64,000 bases of DNA from Fasciolopsis buskii (GCA_008360955.1 LUCM01004115.1:62001-126000), one strand, 5' to 3'. Counted from the stretch's first letter, positions 1 to 13,560 are shown. Numbers and translations are program-made. Notes: generated by a model from the letters alone, not told the origin.

Positions 1-858
1 CATTCACAATAAAAACCAATACATGGCGCATCGATTTTTCGATACACTTCTTACGTCGTTTGGTCAAGAAAGAATTCGTTTGTGTAGTTTGGATTCGAAG
101 TTCGATGCAAAGTAGCCAGATAGAACGCAAGGACACCTAATGAGAATAGCAAAGTTATACGAACTCGCGTCTGACGACCGTTCCTTGATAGCGTTAGTGT
201 AGTTTGCTGAATACAATTTACCCTGCAATCCGACGAAGATGCCATTCCAAATCCGACCAGCTTGCACATTCGTGGGACCAGAAAATACAAATGGATTTTC
301 AACTGCTTAAATGAAAATTGTTGTTATCTCTCCAACACCAGAGTTTTTCAAAAAAGCCCACCATTTGTGAACCTAATCGATAAGTGAGCTGCTGTCGAAA
401 TAGAGTCAGGGGAATCAGCTTATGGAAAAGGAAACTTGTTTTGCAAACCGGGCATTTAACTGGCGGCCGATCTTTTTTCAGAACGACTAGAGACGTTTCA
501 TTCATCTTGTCTTGCTTTATGCATCACGGTTTGATTTTCCCGTTTCCATTGCCCAAATCTGAACTGGTACACGATAAACCGAAAAATCACAGCTTTCGTT
601 TTTGTTTTACATGAAAATGGCTATTGTCTCACAACGAATGCACATGTATGCGCTCGCAAACACACCCCTGCACGCGCCACCGAACACTCAGTCGATTGTG
701 AGAGCCAGTGAGATAAAAATGAAACATTTTCCGTTACTTTCATTCTGCATTGCGTGCTTGTCGAAGGACAGGAAAAACCAAAGCGGCTATTACGACGAAT
801 CGCGTACCTTTGTCGACAATTACGGTCAACAGGTTCTCGCTTTCACAGTTCCCGTGGA

Positions 859-893
<35 letters not shown>

Positions 894-2940
894 CGAGATG
901 CAAAGAAAAGTAGATCTTTCAAACAGTGGAAATGGAGTTCACAGTTGTTTTAAGTGCTCCATTCTTTCTAAGCCCAAGATAGCAGTTTTCCCCGGGAGCT
1001 CCTAGTTGCAAGACCTATTCACACGTCGTTCAGCGTTAGTATTAGTGACAGGACATGTTTCCAAAAAAATTATGTCAACGTATCCGATAATGTACACGAT
1101 TCGAGGAAGGGAACTGTTGAATGGTGAAGTGGTCGACTCATAATGAATTCTAATTCGTGATGTTCCAGGGCAAATTTTATGATCCCAGCAACTTGATATC
1201 ATTGCATTTCAAATAAGAATCTGTAGCTGAACCGTCGCACGGATACCATTGTGTCATCCACGGAGATCGATTTACAGTTCATGCCGCGAATAGTGAAATC
1301 AGTGACATTTTTGGAAAAAATTAGGCCACCTTAAATTCACAGTGGAAAAAAATTGAATGAATTTCTTTATTATAATTTATAAGTTCTGCTCAGCTTGTGG
1401 CAGTATAATTCCCGAAGTTGATAGGGAACGATTAAGATAACCAGTCGAACTTAATGGGCCGCGGAGAGATTGATAACAATGCCAGATAAATAGCAGCTTG
1501 TAGAGAAACGGAGAAGCAGCAAAAAGAGTCAAAGATGAACAAGTAACCCCCCCTTTAAAAAAAAACTAAACTTTCTTTTCCGAACAGTACTCGATCATAG
1601 AAATCGAACTTGTGTAAGATGAGACTGATTCAATAACAGACGAACTGCCGAACATCTATGCAGGAGATAATGAACCAATGATGAACCAATGAATAGGATT
1701 CCAAAAGTTTCTTTACCATGTGATTTCTCTGTTTGCATTAACTAACGTATAACATTTCCAGGATACGATTTGATGTGAGCAACCATGAAGGAGACAAATT
1801 GTCCTTTTGATCTTTCAATTTATTTGATGTACTAATCACAAAGAGCCTTACCGGACAACTTTCGTCACGATTCCATAATTGATCTGCAGATTTGACTGAT
1901 TACACGATAAGCCTTGTGGGAACAGATTGCCGTGCTACAATAGATGATAACACGAAAGCATAAGAGGATAACTAAGCCAAACCATGAATTTTTGGTCGTT
2001 TAGTGGTTTCTTCCTAACTTTTCGTTGCCGCTAATTATCGTCTTTAGGCATAGGACTGTTTTAGCCGCCCCAAGGGAAAGTAAAATAGGCACTTTTTAAA
2101 TAACAACGCTGACAGGCATCTTCTGTGTCCTTTATGGAAACCGGTGACGTGTTTGATATAGTGTGAATTTTTATTGAAAATGGAGAAATATTTGTTTACT
2201 CAAATGCATCTGATGACCCCGAACCAAGCGCTACTGAACGAAGGAAGAATGTGCAGTTAGGAGAAAGATAAATTCTCCACCTCAGTTAAAATCCAACTTC
2301 CATGGCTAACCTCGACATTTGGTTTGCCCTGTCAGTATTCAATAGCACGATATTTAATTCTTACTTTGGTCTTCGTATAACAGTGCCGAATTCACCGCAA
2401 AATCGACGTCTCTGTCTGCGGTTTGACTAGTGTTTGAAGTATTGGTTGAAAGGTTTGTGATCGAATAAAAATAAGGATACCGTCGGAAAAAGAAAAAACA
2501 AACAAGAATTCAGTATTTGTGAGCCCATATCATTTTGCCGGGTGAATAATTTACAATCATGGATTGTGCAGAACGGGTTTTTTCATTATCGGCTTTCGTG
2601 TTCGTATAAATGTTTCATGTCGTGGTGAATGACGAGATATTCCAACCTTAAAATGAAACAACGGTCTGCAATTACAAAGGCTTTTCCAGTCCCTCCACTC
2701 AGTGTTTTTAATTGAAATGAGACAGGTTGTTTGGGCTAACCTATGGACAACGTGGATACTATCAAGTAACCTATCCCGTGAGGCACATGCGATTGTCCGC
2801 ACGGCTGCACCAGTCAGTTGGATAGGTGCTCTCGTTCGCATGGACGCACTTGTGCCGTCGAATTACATTTGAGCTTGCATTTTTGTTGCTGGTGCCACTA
2901 CCATAAGTATCACTACTATTATAACGACTAATACCATTGA
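1..2940. other. Non-coding sequence, no supported gene
   Basis: Only short open frames on both strands, none with a recognisable domain or splice pattern. The one clear structure is the TA microsatellite listed separately. Confidence 0.6.
860..889. repeat. (TA)n microsatellite
   Basis: Uninterrupted alternation of t and a for about 30 bases, followed by aaaagcg. Confidence 0.97.
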
Positions 2941-3872
2941 TAAGTACGTTCTTTTAGAGGGAGGGGTATGTCAAACAGGGGCAAGCGCACCAAATGTATG
3001 CACGCGCACATTCAGTTGTACCTTCGTACACGACGGAGCGGAAATCTTTGTGACATCGTGAAGTTCAGTCACGTACTCATAAGTGCCATAGTGCGTACAC
3101 ATTTCACGATCCTGCGCTTAGTCTCTGGCCTCATGGACCGTTCTGTGGCTTCACTTAACCCCTCTCATGTGCGATACCAACACATGTCTTGTCAATTCCT
3201 CCCTGCCTCCCTAAGCTGGAAGCCCGTTCTCTCTTTTTGTCGCGCTCTGATTTGTTGGATGCCATTTGTCCCAGAGCACATGGTTTATGTGCGCGCATAC
3301 GCAGTCTACCCTCTACCGATACACACGTATGCGCGTAGGGTGCTGTCTTTCTACTACCACCCACCAACCCCGCCGTCAAACCCTGGCGCAAACCATCGCT
3401 TGAACATGCCTCAGCTCATGTGTTTGTGCGTAAATTTATTCACGTGCGCCCGTGCGTTACTTTATTAACGCGTCACGCTAGCAGACGGCTACGTGTGCGA
3501 ACATGAGTGTGCGAAGACACTGACGCGACACGACGCGACGCGACGTGACACATGGCAGCGTGTGCGTGCATGTGCTTTGAAGTGCGTTCATGGGTCCGCG
3601 CGTCACAGTGCGGTCGTGTACGATTATTCTGCATTAGCGCACAGGCGAACGATCGTTCCACGTTCATTCGTCTGATTGCTCCATCCACTGCTACTTGGAC
3701 GTGCGCAACGCATCTCGCCAGTTGTCCTGTTTGACCATGGTGACATTCTTGATCCGTGCTAAAGCGTTACACTTTTCACACCGTCCTGCCAGCTGGTAAA
3801 ATCTGCGCTAATCAAATCGAGTTTTAATCAATTATTTAGTTATAACTGTGCGAACACGCCATCATTCTGCAG
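2941..3872. other. CpG- and GTGCG-rich stretch upstream of the zinc-finger exon
   Basis: This stretch repeatedly uses words such as gtgcg, gcgcg, cgcgt and a small tandem of gacgc/gacac near 3520-3548. It is visibly richer in CpG than the AT-rich DNA on either side. It carries an open frame of 166 codons (2968-3468) with no domain resemblance. Its position directly before the first recognised exon fits a promoter or 5' UTR, but no TATA box or initiator was identified with confidence, so this is inference. Confidence 0.35.
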
Positions 3873-4778
3873 GTTCATGAGAAAATGGGCCTGCTGCCTC
3901 AGCTAAATGTCATGGATGTGCTTATCCTTCACTGTCCCCTATGTGCCTATCATACTCACTGGTTAACTCAACTGGAATCTCACTTCACTCGACAGCATTC
4001 GTCCCAAACAGTGGATTTTATGCTATACCAGTGTTCGAAATGTCACAAAATTTCTTCATCGAAATCATTTTTAGTGGAACATTTGGATTTGTATCATCCA
4101 GTCCGTGCGCATCTACCACATCGCGAACCTGACTCCTCGAACCACACTGAAGATGGTGTTGGTAGTGATGGTGATGACGATGATGCGCAAAACTTGTTGC
4201 CTATGTTGAAAAACGGTCATCGTGGTTCAAATGACTCATCCGACACTTCAGATTTGGACGCAGAAAAGGAGCCACTGGAAGCAGAGGAAGACAGAACAAC
4301 ACGTAAAATCTCGGATGAGGAGAGTTACGCAACCACTGATTCGAATTTGGAACCTATGACAGTGTCACGTCAAGGTCAACGTGGAAAGCAAACGCGAACC
4401 GCCTTTCCGAAAGTCTTATTTGTAGGCCAGTTGTGTGGCCAATCATCAGGTGTAGAGCAAACCAACTCGGTCACTACCTTCCCCAACCGAACTAATTTGA
4501 CTCTGGGAATGCAACACCAGTGTCTGTTCTGCACATACGCCACACACAATACTGGATTGCTTTCAGAGCACTACGCTAGACACGGGATACGTCAATTGCA
4601 ACTGCCTAAGGAATTAATGAATGAAACGATTGACAGTGAAACAGAAACGATGGATGAAAATATCACATCGAAATCAGCTCCTAATGTGACAAATCCCTCG
4701 AGTAAATCGAACGGACCCAGTCCAATGATGACCAGTCTCCGTTCGAACCCTCTTGCTGCAATGGATGAATTGACGAAA
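3873..4778 (+). CDS. Exon with three C2H2 zinc fingers (N-terminal part of the transcription factor)
   Basis: From the ATG at 3885 this block codes for 298 residues before a consensus donor (aaa|gtaagt) at 4779. Three C2H2 fingers are visible: C17-C20-H33-H38, C50-C53-H66-H71 and C213-C216-H229-H233, each with 12 residues between the second Cys and first His. Fingers 1 and 2 are neighbours. Finger 3 is separated by about 140 residues of acidic, Ser/Asp-rich, probably disordered sequence that includes an Asp run near 94-100. The ATG has a good context (A at -3, G at +4), and an in-frame TAA lies 39 bases upstream at 3843. An alternative acceptor (ctgcag) at 3872 keeps the frame open for four more codons, so this could be an internal exon or a trans-spliced first exon. 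Codons read through the donor end in nonsense at 4872-4874, as expected for intron sequence. Confidence 0.82.
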
Positions 4779-7700
4779 GTAAGTTGGATTAAATTCTTTT
4801 TGAGGAGTAGAGCCGTTTTTTCAGTTGATTACGGCCAGTTTACACTTGTCCATAGTTTAGCGAGTAGAAGTTAACAAACTCCTCCTCGGAAGCCAAATTT
4901 GATCTATGGGCTCATGCTGTGTAAAAACACATGATTTCCGGTTTCAAACGCAAGATTGCTAAAGGTTGTCATTAATTTGGCATCACTCTTTGGGTAGAAC
5001 CAGTTCAATAAAACAGCACCAAAGGTCTTTGATCGAGCAGAATCAGTTTGCCGTACTGTTGCAATCAACTGGGTTTATGATGATGCAACACTAATGAGAC
5101 GATAGTCAAATAACTGGTTTACCTGGCTACCATTTATTACGATACTGTTAACGTTGCTCAACGTTTAGTCCTAGTGTGTGCAGTGTCAAAGCCAAATAGA
5201 TGGTCGATCAAATGAAGCACACACTAGTCCAGATTGTGATCAATCATTTAACGGGTGTCTTTGGGAAACTCCAGATGTTTTTCCTCTCGTCTAATGAGGA
5301 ACAGAATAGGTATTAGTTGATATTCCGACGAAGCATGATATCACTCACTAAGACGTGTTTGTCAAGCATGGATACACAGACGTTCTCGTTTGTCCGCAGA
5401 TAAGCCCAACCAGAGCCTCGGGTGCAGTGTACAAGCCTTGAACAGACAAATTCACACGAGAAATCACGTGCCTATCACTATTGCCTACGCAGACCACCCT
5501 GGTCGACTGACCAGGCAAATGACCGCAAACGCTTAGTCCATCCATCAAAACTATGAGCGAATCAACTAGATTTATTACCCGCCACCCGGTACATGCTTGT
5601 CCCTTTTATTTTGTGCGCGTGTTCGTTCGATGAACAGTAAGTTTGCTGTTCTTCCAACGGTGGGAGCATGCACACACAATATCAGGGACGGTCTCATTAG
5701 GTTTGGTCATCCTGAGAGGTGATCAGCCATTTCTGACTATTGGATGGCATTCTAATCAACTTGTGTGCATGTTAGTGCTGCGAGGCCAACCATATAATCC
5801 GGTTACTAAACTTTTTCAGCTAATCCACTTTCAATAGTTTGTCATCGACAAGTTTCAGTCCGTAGAAAATTATCTAAGACGGGATTTGTCTGTGGATGAG
5901 TTTTTCGTTTAAATCGATTCACAGGCGAAAGTTCAAGTTCATTAAACAAAACTCACTTCCTAGTATGAAGGGAGGCCATTATAACCGAACTAGCATGTGG
6001 GTTATTCACTAATCAGTGGGGGGGCACCAGTGCGTTCCTTCTCCCTTCCGTGATAATCGGTCTGATCGAAAAACTTACCCATCGATCTGGTACGATAGCG
6101 GGCACCGTAACCCCTATGCCGGGTTACCAAAAGGAGTAAACAGCCAACATTTTACCACATCTTCATGTTGAAGTACTCCTTACTATATGATGAAATCGAA
6201 AAACAACCCACGAGCCGCTGGCCCCGATAGTTTGGTGCCGTGATAACCGTTATATCTTAGCGACCATGAATAACTGTGTTGTGAAACATGCAAACAATCA
6301 CATTCGTGGACTGCAGGTTCTTCGTGGACCACTGTAACATTAGCCGATTTCGAAAGAGCTCCAGCCATGTTCCCTCGGCCTATACTTATTCATGTTCCAT
6401 TTCTTTAGTGTCAGGTGAAAGTTTGACCGCTGTCTATAAATGGCAAGCAGCGCCCATCGAAATTTGGGTTCACATAACAGCTTTTGAACTGTTTTAAAAA
6501 TCCGATCCTGTTCACACTTTGTCATAGAGTACACCTTCAACATTTGACCAACTTCACAAGGGACTACACAATGAGTACTGTTAGAAACTGTTCTGAACTG
6601 AAGTAAGCACTTGTGTACTGAACACTATCAGAATGAGTCTTGTAGTCGTTAATGTATACATTTTTCACAGTTACTGGGCATCACTTATACGGAACTTCCA
6701 CAGAGGCTATCGGTACAAGTGTACGCAGGATGGGCGGTGCTTGAATTTTCACACTACTTTGCAAATTACTGGTGGTATTTAGTAATACGATTGACAGTAG
6801 TGCAAGTGGTGGTGATATTAGTGCCAGCAGCAGTAGTTGAGGTAACGACTGACAAAACATTATTGATGATAACAGTGGTCGAATTGGTTTTGGTTGTAAT
6901 TTTGGTAGTAATTTTAGCGGTCATTCAAACTTGTCTGACCTCGGTAATTCTGCCGATTTATATTGGTCACTTGGCGATTCGATCCAAATATCGTATTCAA
7001 ATTCCTTGTTATATGTGTATCCAAGACACCATCCGCTATTGTTTTTCATCCACATTTCCTTGCTGTCTGGCGTTCTGTACTTTTTATCTGGATCTAATTG
7101 TGCAGTTAGTGCAATCTCACGTCATACGCGTCAGTCTATCCGGTTGTATGCAGGTGACATGCGCTAAGTTCCGACGGACCGAGACATTTTGTTGCACGCC
7201 TTAATCTGGACTGTTGATCGGGTTCCATTGTTTGGTCTTTTGTCCCATAACAGTTCGACTTTGAGTGGGCCCATTTTGGTTTTGTCTTTCAGTTCGAAAA
7301 GGAATTCTGGCGTAGTCTTTGACGACGTCAGAATAGTGTTCCACTTATGTGCTATAACAGCGACTGACAGTTTTATCCGGCACAATGTACCATCAGTGGT
7401 TGTAGAGAATTACGGCGTCCCAATTGGGTTTTGAATCTAACACGTGGATCTCTACGAACCTTACATTGCATGCATTAGCGTTAGTGTTAGAGTCATCATT
7501 CGGTCTGAAATATGCTCCAAGCTTTGTTTTGACACTTTCCTATTTTTTGGACACCGTTATTTGGACTTGTAAAGAAAGTTGACATGATCGAATTGTAGTT
7601 TGTAGTTACGAGAGCAGTCTGCTAATCGTCAATACCCAGTGTCTGTTCAAACCCGTCATACTGTCCGCTTTGGTCTTTCCTTCATTCTATGAACCGCAAA

Positions 7701-10700
7701 CTCCAGAATTGTGAAAAACCCTTCTTTGTTACAATACTATCATCTTCATGCACAATGCTAACTATTAGATCCTAGGGTTATGGGGAACTGTCGTTTCTGC
7801 TGCAAAGGATGGATTTCAATTGTGTTGATTAGCAGTATTTTAACTTCCACAAATTTACACATCAATCAGTAGAGTCAACAACACCGACTATCGCTTTCGC
7901 AATTCGGGAGCTAACGAGAAGTCAAATCAATTGGATGAACGCGATAGGGTGAATTTATGTTTTCCCACTGTGTGAGGGTATAATCACACCAATGGTAAAT
8001 AAAATCCAAAGACAGCTACGTTTCTGTGTAGATTCCTTCGTCGAACCAGTGAACAACCGGAGATGTGTTAACATGGGATTCTGTAGACGGTGGTACGAGC
8101 AATAGGGTATTTGAAATTTGGGCATATAGTATGGGTAGATGGAACTTATGCAAGTGCCAGCGATGTCAAATGTTTGAGATGATTTGCGGACGAAGTTTTG
8201 ATATATATTAAAATGCCTGTTAAATATAGTGTTCAATAATGCTATTCTAGATAGGCCAACCCAGTTAAAGATATGATTTTAGATCGCTTTAGGAAGCAAA
8301 AATTCTTATCCCACTAACCTGGAGAAATAGCAGCAAAACAGTCAAGGCGAGCAGTGACAGTTACCAGATAAAACATTCCCTTTGAGTAAATACAAATGGA
8401 AAAGAGGAAGAAAGCCCTCCCCACCCCGGTCATTTTCTCGTCCTGCATATTAGGGAGCTCATAGGATACTTGGATCGGTGATCTCGGAGTACCTGACAGT
8501 CCATAGAGTGATAAAGAGAGATCATTACCGATATTTCCGGATTTACATTGTGTTAAGAAATGACCGTTTAATGTAAAAATGATGGGCACATGAATGTGAG
8601 GGCTGCAGGCCAAAACAGTCGGCCTAATATGCACATATGCTTGAACTATGTAACAGACTGATAAAAATTCGCTGACTTTCTGGATCCCAAACACGACACA
8701 GTCGAGCATGAAGGTTACCGAACATTAACTTTCCAAAGAACGCTTGAAAGTGAATGTTGTTTTGTTTAAACAGGTTATCTGATTTGTGACTACCTTTTGT
8801 TGTTGATGTAATCTCCTGTTCAAAGACAGATAATCTTACAAGTTTTAGACAGAATTGCTAGAATACATGTATACAGCATATCGTCCCTAGGAAAGAATCA
8901 TAACGTTGATCCCGTCCGAAACAGTCTAAAAGGACTATATGTCAGCGATAAATTGCAGACCTGATGTTGAACGCAGCACGTAGCCGTGATCACAGTTAGT
9001 GATTACCGAGTCGAGATACTGCGACTGGTGAGGACTATCGGCCTCTTTTTGCACTCATCCTGTCAAACGCGTCTAATCACTGTCCTCTTCGCGTTTGTTT
9101 GTCTCGTTTCGTGAGACATACTGCTGAGAAGCTGTTCGAGGCAGTTGCCCATTAAATAGAACATCTGCTTCAATGACCAGAATTCGACTCGACATACTGA
9201 CAACTGAAATAGACCGTTCCACTTCTGTTGTCATCATCACTTCCAGTGCGTGTCTGCATCCGTGAGTTGTGTGCTGGTGATATTCTGTTGGGGGCATCCG
9301 AACATGCCGTCTAAGTCTTTTCTCCTTAGATCATCTGTTTCGTCGAAATCAGTTTTGTCGTTGACTTTCTAATTGTTCCACTCATTGATTATTCCATGCG
9401 AGCCGAGAGTGCGCATTATCCGCTTCTGTTTGTTCATCCAACATTGCCTGCGTACGTGTTTGTCCTTGTCTGACTTCTGTGCGTGCGTGTACCCCCTTGA
9501 GTGATTTTGCTTGTTTGTGTGTTGTCTTGGGAGATGTAACACCGCTTGGTTTCTGAATAGCCCTTAAGTGATCGATTCAGACTAGTCACAAATTCGTGTT
9601 CACACTCCTTCCCACCTGCGTGTTAGCAGGCTCAGCGCTAAGCAAAATACTTTAACAGTGGCTGAGGGAAAATCTGCCGTCACCAACATGGTAGTCTGCT
9701 TACACATGGTTTCGTGAGCCAATATATTCTTCGTGTTCTTCGGTACATTTGTAAGCCTTTGAATGTATCTTTCCACACCTGGACAACCAGCCGACCGTCT
9801 ACGCTTCCTTCCTCGAGGCTAGTCAACCGGTCTCAACGTGAGGACATTAATGGCAGTAGTTGCACTCACCGATGCGTGATCTTTTGGGTCTAATTTCTCA
9901 TTTCATGTTCATCATATAGTCATCATCATCCTTCTCGTTTTCTTCTGCGCGGACGATCAGACCTAACACCGTATAACCCTAAACAACAGAGCCTTGAAAC
10001 TATCATCCCCACCCATACGACCGCTCCGTTGGGTCATACTGCTTTCCACTCACAGTGGATCCCCTGTGGGAGGCATTGTTGGTTGGTTTGCTTGCAAGGG
10101 CTGTTGTAGAGTTGCGTTGCAGAATGGATGCAAAGTTTATAGGGATCGGCCCTAAGGAGGAGTGGGAGGGACAGACAAGAACAAGAGCGCAGTCCCACCA
10201 CCAACTTAATCCACCAGACAACCGTGACCTTTGTATCACACAATAGAGAGAGCCGAGGATACGTATGATGACGACGGCTGTTGCATCGTTGCCAGTGTGT
10301 TTTGTGACCTGCGAGTTGTTAGCAAAGAAAATAGGCCAGCTTCTCTTATGCGGCCGTACGCGCGCACGCACATTGTTTGCCCTGGGGGCAATTGATGAAT
10401 GACAACCCACTGACTTGAGATTGGCAGGCAGGCAGGCTATCAGTCAGTCAGTCAGTCAGTTAACCAGTCATGCAAGCAAACAGACAAACAAGCGAAGAAG
10501 GAAGCGGGAAAGCAAGGAGCAGATTGTGGAGCAAGCAGATAGCCGAGTAAATACCTGAGTGTAATGGAAATGGGTTGGAGCTGCCAGCTTCGTAATACAA
10601 CATCGGGAACGGCAAACACCATGCAACAGAAAGCAAGGTGGATGCTAAGGCCACAAAGCATAGAGCCGCCAAACAGCAGCTAGTGCCAAGCCAGTCAGCC

Positions 10701-11319
10701 AAATCAGAGTTGACACAAAGAAGTTAAGTCAATTTAGACTGACTGACAGCATGCCCTCAACTGTCCTCCCAGATAAGCTTGCAAGTAGGACTTAGTGAGA
10801 AACGATTTACTGCTTAATTGTTTGGCGGATAGATGAAAAATTGGTGATCGGCTATCCTTGGACGGATTGTGCTCGTTTTTTACTGAGCTTGGAAATCCAG
10901 GACCTAAGAACTTACGGGTAATTTTCTTTGGGCAGTAGTCAATACCGACAATAGTCAATTTTCTTCTCAATGTCTCGACCAGATACAACATTGGGCGATG
11001 AAAATCGTGCCTAATAGTATAAATGAGCTAACATAAAAAATAATACCAGTATCGAAAAACATAATATTAATTGCTGTTTGATATTAGGTAGCAGACATTT
11101 TGAGGACCGGAACGTATTATACCAACTGTTCCTAAATTTTGCCGCAGTTCATCTTCCATTGTTAAACTTATTGAATGCTTCAACGCCTGTTCCGTCCTGC
11201 CTGCGAAGTCCCATGATCCGTGGGAGGTCACGGTCCCCCTGATGAGATCTGAAGTAGAGACAAAGGGACTGTAAGGCATGTAATATTATTTGTACGGGAT
11301 TTCAACAGTTTAGCCACCA
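4779..11319. other. Intron 1, first part: no gene seen
   Basis: Starts with the donor gtaagt. No recognisable coding segment or mobile element was found. The short frames here have no domain signal, and the hydrophobic one near 6719-7204 is explained by a GTn-like low-complexity tract (repeats of gtag, gtgg and ttggtaat). Confidence 0.55.
10423..10460. repeat. Adjacent (GGCA)n and (CAGT)n microsatellites
   Basis: Three GGCA units at about 10423-10434 are followed shortly by five CAGT units at 10441-10460. Confidence 0.9.
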
Positions 11320-11351
11320 CCAGTCCCACAGTGCGCTCACTGTGGGACTGG
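11320..11351. repeat. Perfect 14-bp inverted repeat with 4-base loop
   Basis: The arm ccagtcccacagtg (11320-11333) is exactly complementary to cactgtgggactgg (11338-11351), separated by cgct. The flanking bases do not pair. It is longer and more perfect than expected by chance in this sequence. Possible explanations are a foldback-element remnant or a structured RNA segment inside the intron. No coding context. Confidence 0.85.
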
Positions 11352-12739
11352 ATTTTCGGCATGGTCACTACGGTTATACAACTGTGATAGTATGAGGCAA
11401 GAATGATACTGCGACGAATAGCTTTCGTGATTTTCGGAGCTGGCCTAATCACAAGAGCCTTCGACTGCCTATGGTGCTAATCCACAATCACATGAAATTC
11501 TCAATTTTCAAGGTAATCATAAGGCTTGCACGTTTGATGAGTCTATGTTCGAAGCATGTCAAAGCAGAACCACGCAAAAGTGGGAATGTCAACGGACAGT
11601 GTGCAACTGAGCTTTTTTGAGATACTGTACCAGGCATAACCCTTGAAAATCATAACCCTCGTTAAAATAGTTTGAAACAACACTTTCCGTTAGTAAGTTT
11701 AATCTCGTTGAATCCAGGTGTTTATAGATGATCTCACAAGGATAAAATGGTCTTCATTTCTCAAACGATAAATCACTTGTTCCAGCTCGATAATCCAGCC
11801 CGGTTGCCTGTCAGGTTTTCTTGCTGACTTTTCTAGTCGAAAACAATGCTGATGAATAAACTGAGGCTTCTTGAATCGGTGACATCATCGGTCGAATAAA
11901 TCCCATCGCCTTAGGCAATATCCATATATAGTTTAAGTAATAGAACCAACTATCTTCAGTGCCGCTAGCCTTTGAACAAAACCTTGAATCCTAAGGTGAA
12001 GAATCACTGAAGCCCTAAATTTGTCTTCCGTCTTACCGCTACAACGAAGTTTAACCGCTATCAATGAACTAGATCGGTAACGATGGTGTGACTTCAGCTA
12101 TTGGAAACTGTTCAGTTTTAGCCAAATTGCATGAGGTGCTTACTGGTGCAAATGAATCAGCTTTACTTATTTCTAAGTAGATGTTTTTAATAAATGTTGT
12201 ATGACCTGTATATCAGAAATTCAAAAGCAGCTTTTATTCCTGTACCTAATCCGGTAGTTTCTATCGGTCATGTTAATCCTTTAGATATATCGAATTCCTT
12301 GAATTTGAATGCCGTGTCGCGAGAAGAAGTTAGCGAGTAGAATTCTTAGTTAATTAGTCCCAGATTTGCCGTAATCGGGGTGGAGCGTGCCAGAATCTTC
12401 CACCTAAGAGCTCAAACTTAGAGCCTGGTACCTAAGCATTCATATAAACTATGTGATATAGCCAAGTCTATCAGGTAAAAAGAACAATATCAATCAATGC
12501 ATTATGGTGTACAATAATATAGTGCCAACAAAGCATGACACAAGACAGCACAACAAAATGTGATACAAAAAATGGGGTGCAACCACATACGTTTAGCTTA
12601 CTTCAGTTTTTGGAACCATTAACCTTTCACCAAAATGCTCTTATTTTCATTTCTGCCACATAGCACAATATACTCACAACACAATTAGAAGTAGAGAAAT
12701 AGGTAAACATCAGCTGGAAAATGATAAATTGCACAACTG
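11352..12739. other. Intron 1: no feature seen
   Basis: AT-rich sequence without recognisable coding similarity or repeats on either strand. Confidence 0.5.
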
Positions 12740-13560
12740 TACAGAAGAAGAAGGATTTCGCAAACAAAGTCTCCGTTGACTTTGGCATTGAGCTCTATCA
12801 CCTGTCGTCTTCAACCATCGTTATAGGGGGAACCTGTGGACCCAGACCAAGCTGCAACTGCACTAGTTAGTCCACTGATTAAGGTCTTTGCACCTTTTTC
12901 CATGCCACTGACTGGACTACTTTAAACCATTTTCCAACCATCACCTGCCTCGGAGAACAGCATACGAGACAGGCGTTCTGTGAATTTATACAAAACATGC
13001 CCCAACATCCTTTATGCACTCTCACTCAACACATGTTCTAAGTACTGGACCCTAGAATCTTGTACCTCACGCAAACCTGAGTCCATGACAAAATTTCCTC
13101 ACCATATCCGAATAATTCTGCGAAGACAACGGTGTTCAAGCACTGAAAGCCTTCTCTCATTTGCTCCGAAAGTTCAGGTTTCTGAGGCATACAAGAGAAC
13201 CGATAGCACTGCTACCAACTGAACCCGACTTTAGATAGAGTACTGTTGACACCACAGATTCCTGTGTGGCGAAGACGCTTCATCCGATAAACGACCAACA
13301 GGTGAGATACAACCATTCAAGTAACTAAGTCTGTCCACCTCACCCAATTCTTGTCCTACAAGTTCGGCCTCGAGGCAGTCCATTCCAGTCCTATGTCGCC
13401 ATTTTACACTTTGAAAGTGCAAAACGAACGTACACTGTCCTTCAGACAATAAGGAAACTTCTTTCATTCTTCATTCAATAGCACAACATTGTTCGCATAT
13501 TCTAAGTCAGACAGTTTCTTGTCTGCGAAAATATGCGTGCCGTCATACTAATATGGGAAG
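12740..13560 (-). mobile_element. Decayed LINE (RTE-like) reverse-transcriptase C-terminal fragment
   Basis: Read on the minus strand this segment gives, with several stops and frame shifts, the characteristic order of a non-LTR retrotransposon RT. The order is KKLSDLEYANNVVLLNEE (13540-13470 area), LVGQELGEVDRLSYLNGCIS, LSVLLYASET, RRLSVLEHRCLRRIIRIW, a degraded LGHVL segment and DGWKMV. The catalytic YADD motif appears as YANN, so both aspartates are lost. The 5' part is missing. It differs in wording from the + strand LINE copies of this window, so it is a different subfamily or an older insertion. The element lies antisense inside intron 1 of the host gene. Not functional. Clade assignment rests on the RT C-terminal motifs and is tentative. 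Confidence 0.8.

Noticed and set aside
2968..3468. 166-codon open frame on the + strand
   Set aside because: Lies in a compositionally biased GTGCG-rich stretch, has no domain signal and no splice link to the zinc-finger exon.
6719..7204. 161-codon hydrophobic frame resembling a membrane protein
   Set aside because: The Val/Leu/Ile runs come from low-complexity gtggtgg and ttggtaat tracts; no family resemblance.
8314..8709. 131-codon minus-strand frame
   Set aside because: No recognisable domain, no splice sites, composition consistent with chance.
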